DNA of 64,000 nt from Ralstonia pickettii (GTDB taxonomy: Bacteria; Pseudomonadota; Gammaproteobacteria; Burkholderiales; Burkholderiaceae), in assembly GCF_000607165.1 (NCBI RefSeq), contig NZ_JFZG01000003.1:1-64000 (forward strand), read 5' to 3'. The position numbers and the translations under genes are program-made. A model generated the notes under the pieces. That model had not been told where the DNA came from, ran no database searches, and worked only from the letters and a program-made list of their open reading frames with translations. Shown piece by piece: positions 33,929 through 42,979 of the stretch (its first letter is position 1; each line of letters begins with the position of its first letter).

Positions 33929-34288
33929 TCAGTGCAGCGACGCGATCGCGCGTTTGTGCGACATGCACAGCGGCGTAATTCTGCCCAGCATGGCACAGGG
34001 CAAGCCACGCAGCAGCGCGCCGATTACCGCATCCACATCTGCATGGGCCAGTTCCAAATCAACGGTGATTGCCTTGCGGCGAGCGTCATGCCGGACGATG
34101 TACAGCCCAAGCGTGTCGCCGAGCAGCGCGTGCAACTGCCGGCGAATCGCGTGCGGCGCATCGCCGGGCACCGTCACGCGCAGGCACACGTGTCGGCTTG
34201 CCGGCATGGCAACCGCGCGAGGCATCGCCGCCGGCGAGGGTGGCAGCAACTGCGGAACCAGCGAAGACAGGAGCATCGATCGCGCCAT
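33929..34288 (-). CDS. Hypothetical protein, possible ACT-like fold
   Basis: A 119-residue product whose residues 30-110 alternate strand and helix (RHVCLRVTVPGDAPHAIRRQLHALLG, LGLYIVRHD, AITVDLELAHADVDAVIGALLRGLP) in the way of ACT-type ligand-binding domains. That fold assignment is my inference. The first 25 residues are hydrophobic and Pro-rich and may not be translated if a later start is used. It lies 8 bp before the dapA-like gene in the same direction and 115 bp after the MHS permease. It might regulate or assist the dapA-like enzyme. Confidence 0.55.
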   Translation of the reverse strand: MARSMLLSSLVPQLLPPSPAAMPRAVAMPASRHVCLRVTVPGDAPHAIRRQLHALLGDTLGLYIVRHDARRKAITVDLELAHADVDAVIGALLRGLPCAMLGRITPLCMSHKRAIASLH

Positions 34289-34403
34289 GATGAGGTGGCG
34301 ACGGCCTGCGTCGCCATGTCGTTGAACATGACGACACCGTATCGATTCGCTCGTAAAAAGCGTGAAAAAGGGGCGTGACGCCGCGTAAAGAAAGCGTAAA
34401 TGC

Positions 34404-35720
34404 TCAGCCAGCGTGCGCTTGCCTGCGACGACGCAGCGCGATCATCGTCAGCGAGATGCCGCTCACCGCAGCCGCGGTCAGCACGTAGTAGCTCGGCGCC
34501 AGCGTATCGCCGGTGGTATGGATCAGCCACGTGACGATAAACGGCGCGAACCCGCCGAACAGCGTCACGCCCAGGCTGTAGCCGAGCGACAGGCCGGTCG
34601 AGCGCACGCGCGTGGGAAAGATCTCCGACATCAGCGCCGGCATCGGGCCCGAATATGCGGCCTTGAAGATGCCCGACACGGCTTGCAGGGCCAGCAGCGC
34701 GCCGATGGTCGGATATACGCGCAACAGCGCAAACATCGGATAGATCAGCAGCATCATCAGCACCGACGTGGTGAGCATGATGCGGATGCGGCCAATGCGA
34801 TCCGACAGCGCGCCCATCACCGGCGAGAGCAGGAACTGCAGCCCGCCATTGAGCACGACCACCGCGAACGACTGCGCCGCCGGCAGGTGCAACTGCTTGA
34901 CGGCGTACGTGGGCATGTAGAGCTGCAGCACGTACACCGACACAGTCGATTGCGCCACCACGCCCACCGCAAGCAGCAAGTTGATCCACTGCGCTTTGAA
35001 GGAAGCTTGCGGGTCGACCGTCGTCTTCTTCTGCTCGGCAACGAACTCGGGCGTCTCGTCCAGATGGCGGCGGATGTAGAAACCCACTGGGCCGACCAGC
35101 AGACCAAAGATGAACGGCAGCCGCCAGCCCCAGCCCTCCAGGTCCGCTTGCGTAAGCGATGCCGTGAGCAGCGCCCCCAGCCCAGCCGCAAGAATGGTGG
35201 CAATGCCCTGGCTGGCGAACTGCCAGCTTGCGTAGTACCCGCGCCCGCGCGTGCTGTGCTCCACCATGAAGGCCGTCGCGCTGCCGAATTCCCCACCCAC
35301 CGCAAAGCCCTGGACCAGACGTGCAAGCAGGATGGTGACGGGCGCCACGATGCCAATCTGCTGGTAGCTCGGCATCACGGCAATCACCAGCGTGCCGACA
35401 ATCATCAGCAGGATCGACAGCGTGAGTGCCGCCTTGCGCCCCTTCTTGTCGGCATACATGCCGAGCACGATCGCGCCCACCGGCCGCGTGATGAACGACA
35501 CGCCAAAGCTGCCCACCGCAAACAGCAGCGAGACCCATTCGTCATCGGCCGGAAAGAAGAGCTTGCCGATGATGGACGCGAAGAAGCCGTAGACGAGAAA
35601 GTCGTACCACTCCAGCGCATTGCCGATCGACGACGAAATGACGATGCGGCGCGCGTGCGCTGTACTCGTTGGTGCAGGACGAGCGGGTGCAGCAGAGCCT
35701 GCCGCAGAAGGGGCGGTCAT
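34404..35720 (-). CDS. MHS family MFS transporter
   Basis: A 438-residue, 12-helix permease with the metabolite:H+ symporter motifs SIGNALEWYDFLVYGFFASIIGKLFFP, FITRPVGAIVLGMYADKKGRKAALT and GFAVGGEFGSATAFMVEHS. It is paralogous to the permease at 13036-14367. Here it lies between a gamma-glutamyltransferase gene (102 bp upstream) and a hypothetical-dapA pair, all in one direction, so it probably imports the substrate or product of that cluster, for example an amino acid, peptide or dicarboxylate. Confidence 0.9.
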   Translation of the reverse strand: MTAPSAAGSAAPARPAPTSTAHARRIVISSSIGNALEWYDFLVYGFFASIIGKLFFPADDEWVSLLFAVGSFGVSFITRPVGAIVLGMYADKKGRKAALTLSILLMIVGTLVIAVMPSYQQIGIVAPVTILLARLVQGFAVGGEFGSATAFMVEHSTRGRGYYASWQFASQGIATILAAGLGALLTASLTQADLEGWGWRLPFIFGLLVGPVGFYIRRHLDETPEFVAEQKKTTVDPQASFKAQWINLLLAVGVVAQSTVSVYVLQLYMPTYAVKQLHLPAAQSFAVVVLNGGLQFLLSPVMGALSDRIGRIRIMLTTSVLMMLLIYPMFALLRVYPTIGALLALQAVSGIFKAAYSGPMPALMSEIFPTRVRSTGLSLGYSLGVTLFGGFAPFIVTWLIHTTGDTLAPSYYVLTAAAVSGISLTMIALRRRRQAHAG

Positions 35721-35822
35721 GATGAGGGTTCCTTTGGTGCCGGCCGGGATCGTTTTTATAGAGACTGCAGCGCGTTGCCCGCCCGGTCCGACAGGTCAGC
35801 GCGCTGGTGCGGCGGGCCTTCT

Positions 35823-37454
35823 TTAGAAGCCCACTGCGTGGCCGTCTCGGCGGCTGTCGCTGGCCGCCACGTAACCGTGGTCGGCGTCGTCCGACAGGCG
35901 CCAGATGAACTGGCCGGAGCCGAAATCCATGTACGGATCGGCCACCGATTCAAGCTTGTGCCCGCGCGCTTCCAGCGCAGCGACGGTCTTGGCGTTCATC
36001 GTCCCTTCCACGTCCAGCGTGAAATCACGGTTGACCTTCCAGCGCGGTGCATCGCATGCGGCCTGCGGCTGCTGCTTGTAATCGAGCATGCGCACAAGCG
36101 TCTGCAGGTGGCCCTGAGGCTGCATGTCGCCGCCCATCACGCCAAAGCTCATCTGCGGCTGGCCATCCTTGGTCAAGAACGCCGGGATGATGGTGTGGAA
36201 CGGCCGCTTGCCGCCTTCCACCACGTTGGCCGAGCGCGCATCCATCGAGAATCCGAAGCCGCGGTTCTGCAGGCTGATGCCCGTGCCTGGCACCACCACG
36301 CCCGAGCCGAAGCCCATGTAGTTGGACTGGATGAACGAGACCATCATGCCGTTCTCATCGGCGGCGGTCAGGTACACCGTGCCGCCGGCGCGCGGCATGC
36401 CGAAGGTTGGCATCTGCGCGCGGCCCATGTCGATGAGCTTGGCGCGTGCATCGAGGTACGCGTCGTCGAGCATCTGCTCGGGCGTGACTTCCATCGAGCG
36501 CGGATCGGCCACGTATTTGTACAGATCGGCAAACGCCAGCTTCATCGCTTCAATCTGCAGATGCTGCGAATCAGCCGAGTCGACGGGCAGGGCGCCGAGG
36601 TCGAAGCGGTCGAGAATGCCCAGCGCGATGAGCGCGGCGATGCCCTGGCCATTCGGCGGAATCTCGTGCAGGTCGTAGCCGCGATAGCGCTTGGTGATGG
36701 GCTTGACCCACTCGGGCCGGTAGTCGCGCAGGTCTTGTGCGGTCATGCCGCCGCCGCATTCGCGCGAGTACGCGGCAATACGTTCAGCGAGTTCGCCTTC
36801 GTAGAAATCGCGGCCGTTGGTCTGGCCGAGGCGGCGCAGCGTGGCAGCGGCATCAGGCAGCTTGAACTTCTCGCCCACTTCCGGCGCGCGGCCGTGCGGC
36901 ATGAAGGCCTGCGCGTAGCCCGGCTGGTTGTGCAGCTCGGGAATGGCCGCTGCCCACTTGTGCGCAACGATGGGCGCGATGGTGTGGCCGCGCTCGGCAA
37001 TCTCGGCGGCAGGTTCCAGCACATCGGCAAACGGCAGCTTGCCGAAGCGCTCGTGCAATGCGGCCCAGGCGGAGACTGCGCCCGGCACGGTTACCGCATC
37101 CCAGCCGCGCGTGGGGCGCTTGGGGTTGCCGTTGGCGTCTTCGCCGTACTTGTTGCGGAAGTAGTCGAGGTTCCAGGCTTGCGGCGCGGTGCCGGAGGCG
37201 TTCAGGCCGTGCAGCGCCTTGCCGTCCCACAAGATGGCGAATGCATCGCTGCCGAGGCCGCACGAGACGGGCTCGACCACGGTGAGCATGGCCGCCGCTG
37301 CGATGGCCGCGTCCACGGCGCTACCGCCCGCGAGCAGCATGCGCAGTCCGGCTTGCGCGGCCAGCGGGTGGGACGTGGAGACAACGTTGCGCGCAAACAG
37401 CGGAATGCGAACGGTGGGATACGGGTTTTGCCAATCGAAGCGGTGGGAGGACAT
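35823..37454 (-). CDS. Gamma-glutamyltransferase family protein
   Basis: Start at ATG 37454 (a TTG three codons earlier is possible), 543 residues. It has GGT hallmarks: STSHPLAAQAGLRMLLAGGSAVDAAIAAAAML, GLGSDAFAILWDG, GGWDAVTVPGAVSAW-like segment, and the autoprocessing/catalytic threonine aligned at T359 (GGTVYLTAAD). There is no signal peptide, so unlike E. coli Ggt it would be cytosolic. GGT-fold enzymes hydrolyse gamma-glutamyl amides, glutathione or acyl side chains; this subfamily's substrate is unproven. First gene of a putative ggt-permease-hypothetical-dapA operon, divergent from a LysR gene. Confidence 0.88.
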   Translation of the reverse strand: MSSHRFDWQNPYPTVRIPLFARNVVSTSHPLAAQAGLRMLLAGGSAVDAAIAAAAMLTVVEPVSCGLGSDAFAILWDGKALHGLNASGTAPQAWNLDYFRNKYGEDANGNPKRPTRGWDAVTVPGAVSAWAALHERFGKLPFADVLEPAAEIAERGHTIAPIVAHKWAAAIPELHNQPGYAQAFMPHGRAPEVGEKFKLPDAAATLRRLGQTNGRDFYEGELAERIAAYSRECGGGMTAQDLRDYRPEWVKPITKRYRGYDLHEIPPNGQGIAALIALGILDRFDLGALPVDSADSQHLQIEAMKLAFADLYKYVADPRSMEVTPEQMLDDAYLDARAKLIDMGRAQMPTFGMPRAGGTVYLTAADENGMMVSFIQSNYMGFGSGVVVPGTGISLQNRGFGFSMDARSANVVEGGKRPFHTIIPAFLTKDGQPQMSFGVMGGDMQPQGHLQTLVRMLDYKQQPQAACDAPRWKVNRDFTLDVEGTMNAKTVAALEARGHKLESVADPYMDFGSGQFIWRLSDDADHGYVAASDSRRDGHAVGF

Positions 37455-37504
37455 GGTGCTCAAGCGGGAATGTTTGACGAATGATTATTTGCGGTGCGCT
37501 GGAT

Positions 37505-37517
37505 TTAATAAAGTTAA
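37505..37517. promoter_or_regulatory. Candidate LysR box
   Basis: TTAATAAAGTTAA is a T-N11-A sequence with perfect dyad symmetry (extends to TTTAA-N5-TTAAA, 37504-37518), placed between the divergent gamma-glutamyltransferase and LysR genes in an AT-rich spacer. Typical LysR-type regulator binding site by form and position. Confidence 0.55.
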
Positions 37518-37568
37518 AATTCATTGGATGCAGCTTAAGAAAAACTTGAGAGTTTGCCGCGCCTTGCT

Positions 37569-38453
37569 GTGAGTACCGTTCGCTTCCTCCGCACCTTTGT
37601 TGCCGTGGCACGCCATGGCTCGTTTGCCGCCGCCGCCGAGCGCGTTGCGCTGACGCAGGCCGCGGTGAGCCTGCAGATGCGTGCGCTCGAAACCGAACTG
37701 CGCCGCGATCTGTTCGACCGGTCGGGGCGCACTGTCACGCTGAACGCCCATGGCCGAGCGCTGCTGCCCCAAGCCGAACACCTGCTGGGCCTGTACGACG
37801 CCATGCGCATCGGCGACGAACCGCAGACGGAGTTGTCCGGCGCCGTGGCGATTGGCGCGGTGGTCTCGGTGATGGGGTCGCTGGCACATGCGGTGGCGGG
37901 GCTCAAGCAGGTGCACAAGGGGCTGGACGTCAAGCTCATCACCGGCAAATCGGGTGAACTGGCGGAGCAGGTGGAAGCCGGCGAGCTGGATGGCGCGCTG
38001 GTGGTCGAACATCTGGAGCGCCTGCCTGCCAACCTTGCGTGGCATCCGCTCTATACCGAGCCGCTGGTGGTGGTGGCGGGCCGCCATACGCGCGGCCGCG
38101 CAGAGGAAGTCCTGCGCACCCATCCGTTTTTGCGTTTCGACCGCGCGGTGCGCACCGGCGCGCTCATCGACCGCGCCCTGCGCAAGACACACATGGCGGT
38201 CAACGAGTTCATCGAGGTCAATTCAATCGAGGCGATTGTCGAGCTGGTGCGTCAGCAGGTGGGGGTCACGCTGGTGCCGCGCCTTCGCCGCGCGAGCTGG
38301 GAGAGCGATCCGGCCCTGCGCGTCCTGCCCATGCCGCCGCAGACGCCCGTGCGCACCGTCGGCATGATCGAGCGAAAAGAGCATGTGCGGCACGGTGTGA
38401 TTCAGGCGGTACTCGATGCGCTCGAAACCACACTTGGCAATTCCAGCGCCTAG
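37569..38453 (+). CDS. LysR family transcriptional regulator
   Basis: Start taken at GTG 37569, which places the LysR helix-turn-helix at the usual N-terminal position (VRFLRTFVAVARHGSFAAAAERVALTQAAVSLQMRALE). A TTG at 37554 is an alternative. The 294-residue protein has the standard effector-binding domain with DVKLITGKSGELAEQVEAGELDGALV and EFIEVNSIEAIVELVRQQVGVTLVP. It is divergent from the ggt cluster and probably controls it through the box at 37505-37517. Confidence 0.92.
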   Translation: MSTVRFLRTFVAVARHGSFAAAAERVALTQAAVSLQMRALETELRRDLFDRSGRTVTLNAHGRALLPQAEHLLGLYDAMRIGDEPQTELSGAVAIGAVVSVMGSLAHAVAGLKQVHKGLDVKLITGKSGELAEQVEAGELDGALVVEHLERLPANLAWHPLYTEPLVVVAGRHTRGRAEEVLRTHPFLRFDRAVRTGALIDRALRKTHMAVNEFIEVNSIEAIVELVRQQVGVTLVPRLRRASWESDPALRVLPMPPQTPVRTVGMIERKEHVRHGVIQAVLDALETTLGNSSA

Positions 38454-38487
38454 ACTGGAGCCACCACAACTGGCTCCGGAGGCCGCG

Positions 38488-38898
38488 ATGGACGCATTCA
38501 TTCAACGCTGGCGCGACGAATTGATCCTGCTCGCCCGCATCCTGATGATGGTGCTGTTCGTGATGTCCGGTTGGGGCAAGCTGACAGGCTTTCAGGGCAC
38601 CGTCGGCTACATGACGAGCACAGGTGCGCCCATGCCGACGGTCGCTGCTGCGGTTGCCGTCGTCATGGAGTTTGGCGTGGGCATCGCCTTGCTCATCGGC
38701 CTGTGGACGCGGCCGCTGGCCATTCTGATGGCGCTATTCGTGCTCGGCACGTCGTTCATCGCCCATTCCTACTGGGATATGCAAGGCGCCATGGAAGCTG
38801 CCAACAAGATCCAGTTCTACAAGAACCTGAGCATCATGGGCGGGCTGTTCCTGCTGGCCGCGACAGGGCCGGGGAGATACGCGGTACAGAAGTCGTGA
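38488..38898 (+). CDS. DoxX family membrane protein
   Basis: Start at ATG 38488 after a CGGAGG site. The 136-residue protein has four membrane helices and the DoxX pattern ILMMVLFVMSGWGKLTGFQGTVGYM near the N-terminus, then PLAILMALFVLGTSFIAHSYWDM. DoxX proteins are small inner-membrane components tied to redox processes in some bacteria, with no fixed activity. It follows the LysR gene by 34 bp in the same direction. Confidence 0.9.
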   Translation: MDAFIQRWRDELILLARILMMVLFVMSGWGKLTGFQGTVGYMTSTGAPMPTVAAAVAVVMEFGVGIALLIGLWTRPLAILMALFVLGTSFIAHSYWDMQGAMEAANKIQFYKNLSIMGGLFLLAATGPGRYAVQKS

Positions 38899-38907
38899 TG
38901 CGCACGC

Positions 38908-40476
38908 TCAGCGCAACGACCGCTGCACCAACACCAGCACGGCAAACACGCCGCACGCCACCGCAAACCAGCTGAAGAGCTGCGTACCGGCCAGCAGCGT
39001 GGCTTGCCGATCAATCTCGGCGGACAGGCTCGCCAGGCGCTCCGGCGTGAGCGGGTTGGCGGATTGCAGGTCTGCCGTGAAGCGCGTGACATGCGCCACG
39101 ATCAGCGAGCGCGATTCCGCCTGCTGCGTCTGCAGTGATACCGCGGCCAAGCCCGTACCCACCGCGGTCGCAAACTGGCGCGCGATGTTCTTCATCTGAT
39201 AGCCGTGCGCGAAGTCTTCGCGGTCGAGATCGAGGTAGGTCATCATCGCGACCTGGATCATCACCGCGCCCGGCGTGATGCCTTCCAGGACCGACACAGG
39301 GAAGAACGCATAGTCCGGCGCGCCCGGCATCAGGCTTGTCGCCAGCAGCAGCGCCGCTGCCGCATACACGGCAAACCCGATGGCAATGAAGCGGCGCTTG
39401 CGGAAGAAGAATGGCAACCAAATCGTCATGACGACGGCCACCACCGTTGACACTGCCCCGCTGATCATCAGAAACAGCGTGGTTGTGCGGAACGTAAAGC
39501 CAAGGCCGCCCTGCGATACCGCCGGAAACAGGTACGACCAGTACCCGCTCATCAGGTAATAGATGCCGTAGAAACCGATGCCCCACAGGTAGCGGCGACC
39601 GTTCAGGCGCGAGAGGTCGAGCCACGGGTCGGGGTGCGTGCGCAGGCGGTGGATGGCCAGCAGCAGCGAAGCCGCACCGCCCAGCAACAACAGCGGAATC
39701 AAGGGCGAGGCCGTCAGCCGGCTGTAGCGCAGTTCCGACAGGCCCATCAAAACCGACAGCGCGCCGATGGCCATGGCACCCACGCCAACCCAATCCCACT
39801 GGCTGTCTTCGGGCGGCGCTTCATCGGGGCGGCGCGCGGCGCGTGTGCGCGGCTGATGGTGCTCAGGCGGCAGGAAGAACACCGCCACCCATGCCACGCC
39901 GGCCAGCGCCAGTTCGATCCAGAAGATCACGCGCCATTCGCTGTACTCCAGCACCTCGGCGCAGATCCATGGCGCAAGGGTGGTCAGTCCGAACAGGCCG
40001 ACGCTGAACATCAGCATCGGAGGAGTGCGCTCGTCGGGCTCGGCCGTGAGCTGCACCAGAATGCGCGACGCCGAAAACAGGCCGCCCGCGCCCAAGCCCT
40101 GGATGGTCCGCCCGATGACCAGTTCGCCGATACTGTTGGACTCGGCGCACACCACGCAGCCGATGGCGAACAGCACGATGCCCACCAGCGAATACATCCG
40201 GTAGCCCACGTGTGCGGCAATGCGGCCGATGGCAAGGTTGGCGACCACGGCCGCCACGGCATACGCTGTGACGGCGTACAGATACGCCTCGGGGCTCGCA
40301 TGCACACCGCCCTGGATGTGCTGGCCCGCCACGGCGAACATCTGCGAAGAGACAAAATCGAGGCCTGTGGAGAGGCCCATCGCCAGCCCAAAAGCGTGGA
40401 CGCGCGCCGAAGAAAAGTGGGGAAACGCCCGCAGAGACGCGGGTTTGAGGATTTGCAGCGACATGTGCCCGAGCAT
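38908..40476 (-). CDS. MFS transporter, DHA2-like (14 TM)
   Basis: A 522-residue multi-helix permease. The ATG at 40464 (MSLQILKPAS) is an alternative start to 40476; neither has a strong site. Features include YLYAVTAYAVAAVVANLAIGRIAAHVGYRMY for the loop 2-3 region, RTIQGLGAGGLFSASRILVQL for motif C, and about 14 helices, matching the EmrB/DHA2 export group. The proteins usually expel drugs or toxic organics. It is divergent from a LysR gene 52 bp away that probably controls it. No membrane-fusion partner gene is adjacent. Confidence 0.88.
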   Translation of the reverse strand: MLGHMSLQILKPASLRAFPHFSSARVHAFGLAMGLSTGLDFVSSQMFAVAGQHIQGGVHASPEAYLYAVTAYAVAAVVANLAIGRIAAHVGYRMYSLVGIVLFAIGCVVCAESNSIGELVIGRTIQGLGAGGLFSASRILVQLTAEPDERTPPMLMFSVGLFGLTTLAPWICAEVLEYSEWRVIFWIELALAGVAWVAVFFLPPEHHQPRTRAARRPDEAPPEDSQWDWVGVGAMAIGALSVLMGLSELRYSRLTASPLIPLLLLGGAASLLLAIHRLRTHPDPWLDLSRLNGRRYLWGIGFYGIYYLMSGYWSYLFPAVSQGGLGFTFRTTTLFLMISGAVSTVVAVVMTIWLPFFFRKRRFIAIGFAVYAAAALLLATSLMPGAPDYAFFPVSVLEGITPGAVMIQVAMMTYLDLDREDFAHGYQMKNIARQFATAVGTGLAAVSLQTQQAESRSLIVAHVTRFTADLQSANPLTPERLASLSAEIDRQATLLAGTQLFSWFAVACGVFAVLVLVQRSLR

Positions 40477-40528
40477 AAACTTGCCCGCCAGCCGGATAAA
40501 CGGCCAACTCTAGGAACACTGTCCAGTC

Positions 40529-41446
40529 ATGCGAACAATGGAGTGGAACGACTGGGAAACCTTCTGCCGCGTGGTGGAGGCCGGCAGCTTCACCGCCGCC
40601 GCCGAGGCGCTGGGCATCCCCAAATCGACGACCAGCGCCGCCGTATCACGGCTGGAAGCCGCGCTGGGCGTGCGCCTCATGACGCGCACCACACGCCAGT
40701 TGCGGCTGACCGACGCGGGCTCGCAGTTCTACGACGACATCGCGCCGTTGTTCGAGCGCCTGCGCGAAGTGCACGCCGACACCACCGCAGCCAGCGAAAC
40801 CGTGGCCGGCACGCTGCGCATCGCCGCGCCGTACGAAGTCGGTGCGCAGCACCTGACTGAACCCGTGTGCCGCACGCTTGAGAAGTATCCGCATCTGCAA
40901 ATCCAGGTGCACATCTCGTGGGAGCAGCCCGACCTGCTGGCCAGCGGCTACGACATCGTCTTCGTGATGGTCGACCAGATGCTGCCGGATTCGTCGCTTG
41001 TGGCGCGCCGCGTGGTGCTGATCCCGCGCGGCCTGTATGCGTCGCCGACCTTGCTGGCGGAACGCCCGCCGCTCAAGACGCCCGTCGACCTTGCCGGCTG
41101 GCCGTGCCTGTCCGGTCCCGACGATGCAAGCTGGGCCTTCCGCCCCGTCGGCCAGCCCGCGGTCGAGCCAATCGAAGTTCCGATCCAGCCACGCCTGCAG
41201 ACCTTGAATGCCGAAATGCGCGCCCGCGCCGCCGTGCGTGGCCTGGGCGTGGCGCGCATGGCCCGCTCCGTGGGCGATACGGAAGTCGCGGCCGGGCGGC
41301 TCGTACGCGTGCTGCCCGATTTCGAGCTGACTGCGCTGCGCGTCTACGCGCTGATGCCCGCCCGCAAGCTGGTGCCGCGCAAGGTGCGCGTGTTTCTGGA
41401 TGCGCTGGAAGCGGAGGGCGTTTCCGCCACACCGGCGCCCGCCTAG
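40529..41446 (+). CDS. LysR family transcriptional regulator
   Basis: A 305-residue LysR protein (ATG at 40538 equally possible) with helix-turn-helix WETFCRVVEAGSFTAAAEALGIPKSTTSAAVSRLE and an effector domain of the CrgA/AaeR-like subgroup (TLRIAAPYEVGAQHLTEPVC, GYDIVFVM, RRVVLIPRGLYASPTLL). Divergently placed from the DHA2-like exporter gene, its most likely target. Confidence 0.92.
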   Translation: MRTMEWNDWETFCRVVEAGSFTAAAEALGIPKSTTSAAVSRLEAALGVRLMTRTTRQLRLTDAGSQFYDDIAPLFERLREVHADTTAASETVAGTLRIAAPYEVGAQHLTEPVCRTLEKYPHLQIQVHISWEQPDLLASGYDIVFVMVDQMLPDSSLVARRVVLIPRGLYASPTLLAERPPLKTPVDLAGWPCLSGPDDASWAFRPVGQPAVEPIEVPIQPRLQTLNAEMRARAAVRGLGVARMARSVGDTEVAAGRLVRVLPDFELTALRVYALMPARKLVPRKVRVFLDALEAEGVSATPAPA

Positions 41447-41510
41447 CCGAAGACCAGCGCTGGATGTCACAATCGGCGCTTCCCTATTCGGATTGTGAGG
41501 ACCTGCGGCC

Positions 41511-42476
41511 ATGCGTCTGCGCCAGATTGAAGTCTTCCGCGCCGTGATGCTGGTCGGGACCGTCAGCGAGGCCGCGCGCATGCTGAACGTGTCGCAACCC
41601 GTGGTGACGCGCGTGCTTCAGCACACCGAGCTGCAGCTCGGCTTCCGCCTGTTCGACCGCACCAAGGGGCGCCTGCAGCCCACCGCCGAGGCGTTCGAAC
41701 TGTTCAGCGAAGTCGAGCGGCTGTATCAGGAGGTCGAGCGCGTGCGGCGCGTGTCGGCCAATCTGCGTCACAAGGGTGCGGGGCGCTTGCGAGTGGCCGC
41801 GACGCCCAGCCTGGCGCCCAGCATCCTCGCGCCCGCCGTGCGGCGTTTCTCGCAGCGCCATCCCGATACGCTGGTACGCGTGTTCACGCATCACACGGCT
41901 GAGATCGTGCAGGGCTTGCTCTCGCAGGACATCGACGTCGGGTTTGCCTTTGCACCGCCCGTGCATCCGGCCATCAGCACCACGCCGGTCGCGCAGGGCC
42001 GCATCCTGCTGGCCGCGCCGCGCGCCTGGGTGGGCGGCAAGACCGATGGCCGTGCGCTGCACAAGCTCGTTGCCGAAAAGCCTTTCATCGGACTGGAAGA
42101 CCAGATCTCGCTCGGCTCGCTGGTCGGGCAGACGCTGGCGCGCGGCGGGCTGGCGCCGCAGTCGACGCTGGAAGTGCAGACGTATTCGTTGGCTCGTTCG
42201 CTGGTGGAGGAGTCGCTCGGCGTGACGATGCTCGATCAGTTCACAGCCGCCACCGGCAGCATGGAGCGCATCGCGCTGTTCGCGCTGGAGCCGGCGCAGA
42301 CATTTGACGTGCGCGCCATGCGTGCCGAGCATCACGCGCCGTCATCGCTGGCCGATGGCCTAGTGCAGTGCTTTGCCGAGGCCGCGCGTGCGCTGTCAGA
42401 GGAGCTGCCACAGCGCGTGGAGCCGACTGCATTCGTGCTCAAGCCCACAGAACCTGACAGCGACGCGGCAGACTAA
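41511..42476 (+). CDS. LysR family transcriptional regulator
   Basis: A 321-residue LysR protein with an N-terminal helix-turn-helix (MRLRQIEVFRAVMLVGTVSEAARMLNVSQPVVTRVLQH) similar to the OccR/NocR group, and the effector domain RLRVAATPSLAPSILAPAVRRF, GLLSQDIDVGFAFAPP, and LARSLVEESLGVTMLDQF. It starts 64 bp after another LysR gene in the same direction and precedes the MliC-like gene by 35 bp. Its target is not evident. Confidence 0.92.
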   Translation: MRLRQIEVFRAVMLVGTVSEAARMLNVSQPVVTRVLQHTELQLGFRLFDRTKGRLQPTAEAFELFSEVERLYQEVERVRRVSANLRHKGAGRLRVAATPSLAPSILAPAVRRFSQRHPDTLVRVFTHHTAEIVQGLLSQDIDVGFAFAPPVHPAISTTPVAQGRILLAAPRAWVGGKTDGRALHKLVAEKPFIGLEDQISLGSLVGQTLARGGLAPQSTLEVQTYSLARSLVEESLGVTMLDQFTAATGSMERIALFALEPAQTFDVRAMRAEHHAPSSLADGLVQCFAEAARALSEELPQRVEPTAFVLKPTEPDSDAAD

Positions 42477-42511
42477 CCGGCTTGCGCTGACCATTTCCTG
42501 GAGACGGATCC

Positions 42512-42979
42512 ATGCGTCGTTTTGCAACCGCAGTGATGTTCGGGCTGGCGCTTGGCGCTGGCGTATTCAGCGGTATCGCCACCGCGCAGCAGTCGCCGGT
42601 GCCGGGTATGTCGTCCGACGATCTGAACACCGCGCTCGACTTTGCCAAGGCCGGGCTCAACAAGGCGATCGATCAGGCGCGTGCGTATTCTGCGTTGCCG
42701 ATCAAGGACCCGCACGACGTGCGCTACACGTGCGAAGGCGGCAAGACGCTCCTCGTGAAATACATGACGGTGGGCGATACGCCGCTGGCCGCCATGACAC
42801 TGAACGGCAAGACGCTCGTGTTTGCCAACGTGATGGCCGCTTCCGGTGCGCGCTACGCGTCGGGCCAGTATGTGTGGTGGACGAAGGGCCCCACCGGCTT
42901 CCTCGCCGACGAGACCCTGTCTGGCAGCCGTAATCAGCTCTACCGCGATTGCAGCGAAGCGACCAGCGGCCGTCCTTAA
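42512..42979 (+). CDS. Exported MliC-like lysozyme-inhibitor domain protein
   Basis: A 155-residue protein with a signal peptide (cleavage near GIATAQQ, residue 25) and a C-terminal domain matching MliC/PliC C-type lysozyme inhibitors: Y-T-C-E-G-G-K-T-L at the domain start, SGARYASGQYVWWTKGP carrying the SGxxY and W-x-KG active loops, and a closing Cys in YRDC that can pair with the first. An insert of about 45 residues precedes the domain. It would protect periplasmic peptidoglycan from host lysozyme. No lipobox, so soluble. The stop overlaps the convergent metallo-beta-lactamase gene end by 4 bp. Confidence 0.75.
   Translation: MRRFATAVMFGLALGAGVFSGIATAQQSPVPGMSSDDLNTALDFAKAGLNKAIDQARAYSALPIKDPHDVRYTCEGGKTLLVKYMTVGDTPLAAMTLNGKTLVFANVMAASGARYASGQYVWWTKGPTGFLADETLSGSRNQLYRDCSEATSGRP

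Noticed and set aside
34413-37484. A 1023-codon unbroken plus-strand frame
   Set aside because: It is antisense to the MHS permease and gamma-glutamyltransferase genes, is extremely rich in His, Arg and Gln, lacks a ribosome site and spans two real genes; a GC-rich shadow.
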